This document shows, one piece after another, positions 62,333-64,000 of a stretch of DNA of 64,000 bases; the first letter of the stretch is position 1, and each line of letters opens with the position of its first letter. Under the pieces are notes generated by a model, which saw only the letters and a list, made by a program, of their open reading frames with translations, did no database searches and was not told the DNA's origin. The position numbers and the translations under genes are program-made. Origin of the DNA: Arthrobacter pullicola (GTDB lineage Bacteria > Actinomycetota > Actinomycetes > Actinomycetales > Micrococcaceae); NCBI RefSeq assembly GCF_014836875.1, contig NZ_JACSQC010000004.1:372001-436000 (forward strand), in the 5' to 3' direction.

Positions 62333-64000
62333 GTGCGAAACAAAATTGCAGTTCCGCTGATCGTGCTCGGAGTGCTGATGATGCTGGTCGGAATCGGCCA
62401 GCGGACATTCTGGGCACCCCCTGAGACCGTAACGGCCCAGGCTCCCGCTGGCTCCGGCGCGGCCCCGGTGGCAGTGCTCGATGCGGCCCTGCTGGCCTCC
62501 CATCCCGACGGCGCAGAGGTCACCATCCGCTCTGAGGATGGGGTTTTCCTGGCTGTCGGACGGGCTGCGGATGTAGATGCCTGGATCGGTGATGCTGCGG
62601 CGACGCGCATCAGCAGTGCCCCGGACGATGCCCTCTCCGCCGAGACCACCGAGGGCGAAGCCACTGTGCCTAACCCTTCCGGGTCGGATCTTTGGGTCAC
62701 CGAGGAAACCGCGCAGGGCGAGCTTTCCTACTCCTGGGCCGAGCCCGCCGAGGGGGAGTGGTCGGTACTGATCGCCTCTGACGGCACAGCCCCTGCCCCC
62801 ACGGACATCACCGTCAGCTGGGCCAATGACGAAGGCACACCGCTGGCTGTTCCGCTGATCATCGCTGGAGCCCTTGTCGCTGTGCTGGGCCTCGCCCTTG
62901 CCTTCATTGCCCGCACCGGCGGGAGGACACCGCCTGCTCCCGGAAGCCGCCGCGCCGTCCGTGATTCGGATACGGCCGCACAGAAGACGGTCGCCGGGCG
63001 CGGCCAGAGCGCCGGTGCAGTGAAGTTCAGCACGCCGGGAGCAGCCACCATCCGCCAGGGTATGGCCGGAGTGCTGGCCGCAGCACTTGCCGGCGGCCTG
63101 GCCCTGGCAGTGGTTCCGGCGGCGGCCTCGGCCACGGAATCCGGGGAGGATTCCCGCCCCGTGGTCCTGGACAGCCAGCTGACGCGCATCCTGGGGTCCG
63201 TGGCAGGAACGGTGCAGAAAGCCGACGCCGCCCGGGACGCGTCCCTGCTCAAGGACCGTGCTGCTTCCACGGCGCTGTCCCTGCGCGAAGCGAACTACGC
63301 GGCTGCCGCCAAGGCACCGGACACCAAGGCTCCCGCCGCCGTCGCCGCGTCCCCGCTCCTGACGGACATGGTTTCCTCGGGGACCGGGTTCCCGCGGACC
63401 GTCGTCGCCGTTACCCAGGGCCAGGACAACACCGTGCCGCAGGCCCTGATGCTGGTTCAGGCTTCTCCGCGGGAGAACTACAAGCTGGTCTCCGCGATCC
63501 AGATGCTGCCGGGCACCACCTTCCCGCAGCCGCCGGCCAACGGGACCGGTGTCTCCGCCGTCGCCGCGGATTCCTCCGAGGGCCTGACCATGTCCCCGCA
63601 GGGCGCCGTGGATGCCCTGGCAGACGCGCTGACCTACCCGGACGGCGTCAACAAGGAAACGTTCGCCGCCAACAGCTTCGCGGAAGCGGTCACCACGTTC
63701 CAGGCGAGCGTCACAGCCAACCCGGACAACGAATTTGCTGCCATCACCTTCCAGCACACGCCGGTCCCCTCGGACACGCGGGCGCTGCGGACGGCGGACG
63801 GCGGGGCGATAGTTTTCGGCTACATGTCCCACAGCTACTCGAGCGTGCCGCGCGAGGCGGGCGACTCGATCAACCTTGAGGGCACCATCTACGAGACCCT
63901 CACCGGCGAAAAGAACACTGAGGCCGGTATCGATGTCACCCACGGTGAAGCCGTGATGCTCTACATCCCGCCGGCCGGCAGCCCGGACCAGGCTGAGGTG
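62333..64000 (+). CDS. Large secreted/membrane protein, partial at right edge
   Basis: Open from a GTG (MRNKIAVPLIVLGVLMMLVG) through 556 codons to the window end, without a stop. A membrane helix at residues 5-24 is followed by an extracytoplasmic Ala/Glu-rich domain to about 175, a second helix (VPLIIAGALVAVLGLALAFIA), a basic linker, and a third hydrophobic stretch (AGVLAAALAGGLALAVVPAAASA) leading to a long exported region of about 280 residues. No catalytic motif is recognised. Codon usage is strongly coding. Similar proteins occur in Arthrobacter near nucS. Confidence 0.7.
   Translation, partial: MRNKIAVPLIVLGVLMMLVGIGQRTFWAPPETVTAQAPAGSGAAPVAVLDAALLASHPDGAEVTIRSEDGVFLAVGRAADVDAWIGDAAATRISSAPDDALSAETTEGEATVPNPSGSDLWVTEETAQGELSYSWAEPAEGEWSVLIASDGTAPAPTDITVSWANDEGTPLAVPLIIAGALVAVLGLALAFIARTGGRTPPAPGSRRAVRDSDTAAQKTVAGRGQSAGAVKFSTPGAATIRQGMAGVLAAALAGGLALAVVPAAASATESGEDSRPVVLDSQLTRILGSVAGTVQKADAARDASLLKDRAASTALSLREANYAAAAKAPDTKAPAAVAASPLLTDMVSSGTGFPRTVVAVTQGQDNTVPQALMLVQASPRENYKLVSAIQMLPGTTFPQPPANGTGVSAVAADSSEGLTMSPQGAVDALADALTYPDGVNKETFAANSFAEAVTTFQASVTANPDNEFAAITFQHTPVPSDTRALRTADGGAIVFGYMSHSYSSVPREAGDSINLEGTIYETLTGEKNTEAGIDVTHGEAVMLYIPPAGSPDQAEV

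Overview
The window is high-GC actinobacterial chromosome. The gene content and order point to the Micrococcaceae, most likely Arthrobacter or a close relative. Supporting this are a sigH/rsrA pair next to a bL37 gene, the order argS-lysA-hom-thrC-thrB-rho-prfA-prmC-tsaC, the order atp operon-DUF2550-murA-nucS, a kgd-type 2-oxoglutarate dehydrogenase, and many GTG/TTG starts with 4-nt stop/start overlaps. The assignment is by family resemblance and gene order; no database search was possible.

Layout. 1-3.1 kb: thiol-stress sigma factor SigH with its zinc anti-sigma factor, the 24-residue ribosomal protein bL37 on the other strand, a quinone-oxidoreductase-like MDR enzyme and a GDSL-type hydrolase. 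3.2-7.0 kb: kgd. 7.6-10.1 kb: two overlapping CNNM/CorC-type membrane proteins. 10.1-13.3 kb: a zinc-uptake operon znuACB with a clear Zur-type operator, facing its probable regulator zur. 13.4-19.4 kb: metallo-beta-lactamase-fold hydrolase, sulfurtransferase, HIT protein and the giant helicase HrpA. 19.4-30.7 kb: a WYL regulator, a GlxA-type regulator, PoxB, a MacAB-like ABC efflux operon, a small lipoprotein, tRNA-Arg(CCG), and a three-gene flavin electron-transfer operon (FMN-binding lipoprotein, ApbE, RnfD/NqrB-like membrane domain fused to a ferredoxin-reductase module).

30.9-42.9 kb: argS, the lysine/threonine genes, rho with a long leader, prfA, prmC and tsaC. 43.0-49.1 kb: a surface-glycan locus. 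On the minus strand are two related GT2 glycosyltransferases and an NAD(P)-dependent epimerase; on the plus strand a WbpM/CapD-like sugar dehydratase/epimerase and a polyprenyl-phosphate sugar-1-phosphate transferase. 49.2-57.1 kb: the complete F-type ATP synthase operon (two AtpI/AtpZ-like genes, then B, E, F, H, A, G, D, C). 57.1-62.1 kb: DUF2550 protein, murA, cold-shock protein, nucS, a zinc-ribbon protein and an AI-2E-family permease. A large membrane protein runs off the right edge.

Nearly everything is core chromosome. I found no phage, transposase, integrase, CRISPR array or defence island, and no convincing evidence of an entirely new system. The most interesting local features are the flavin electron-transfer operon, pentapeptide repeats appended to the CapD-like enzyme, a possible long/short SigH isoform arrangement, the rho leader, and several unexplained palindromes.
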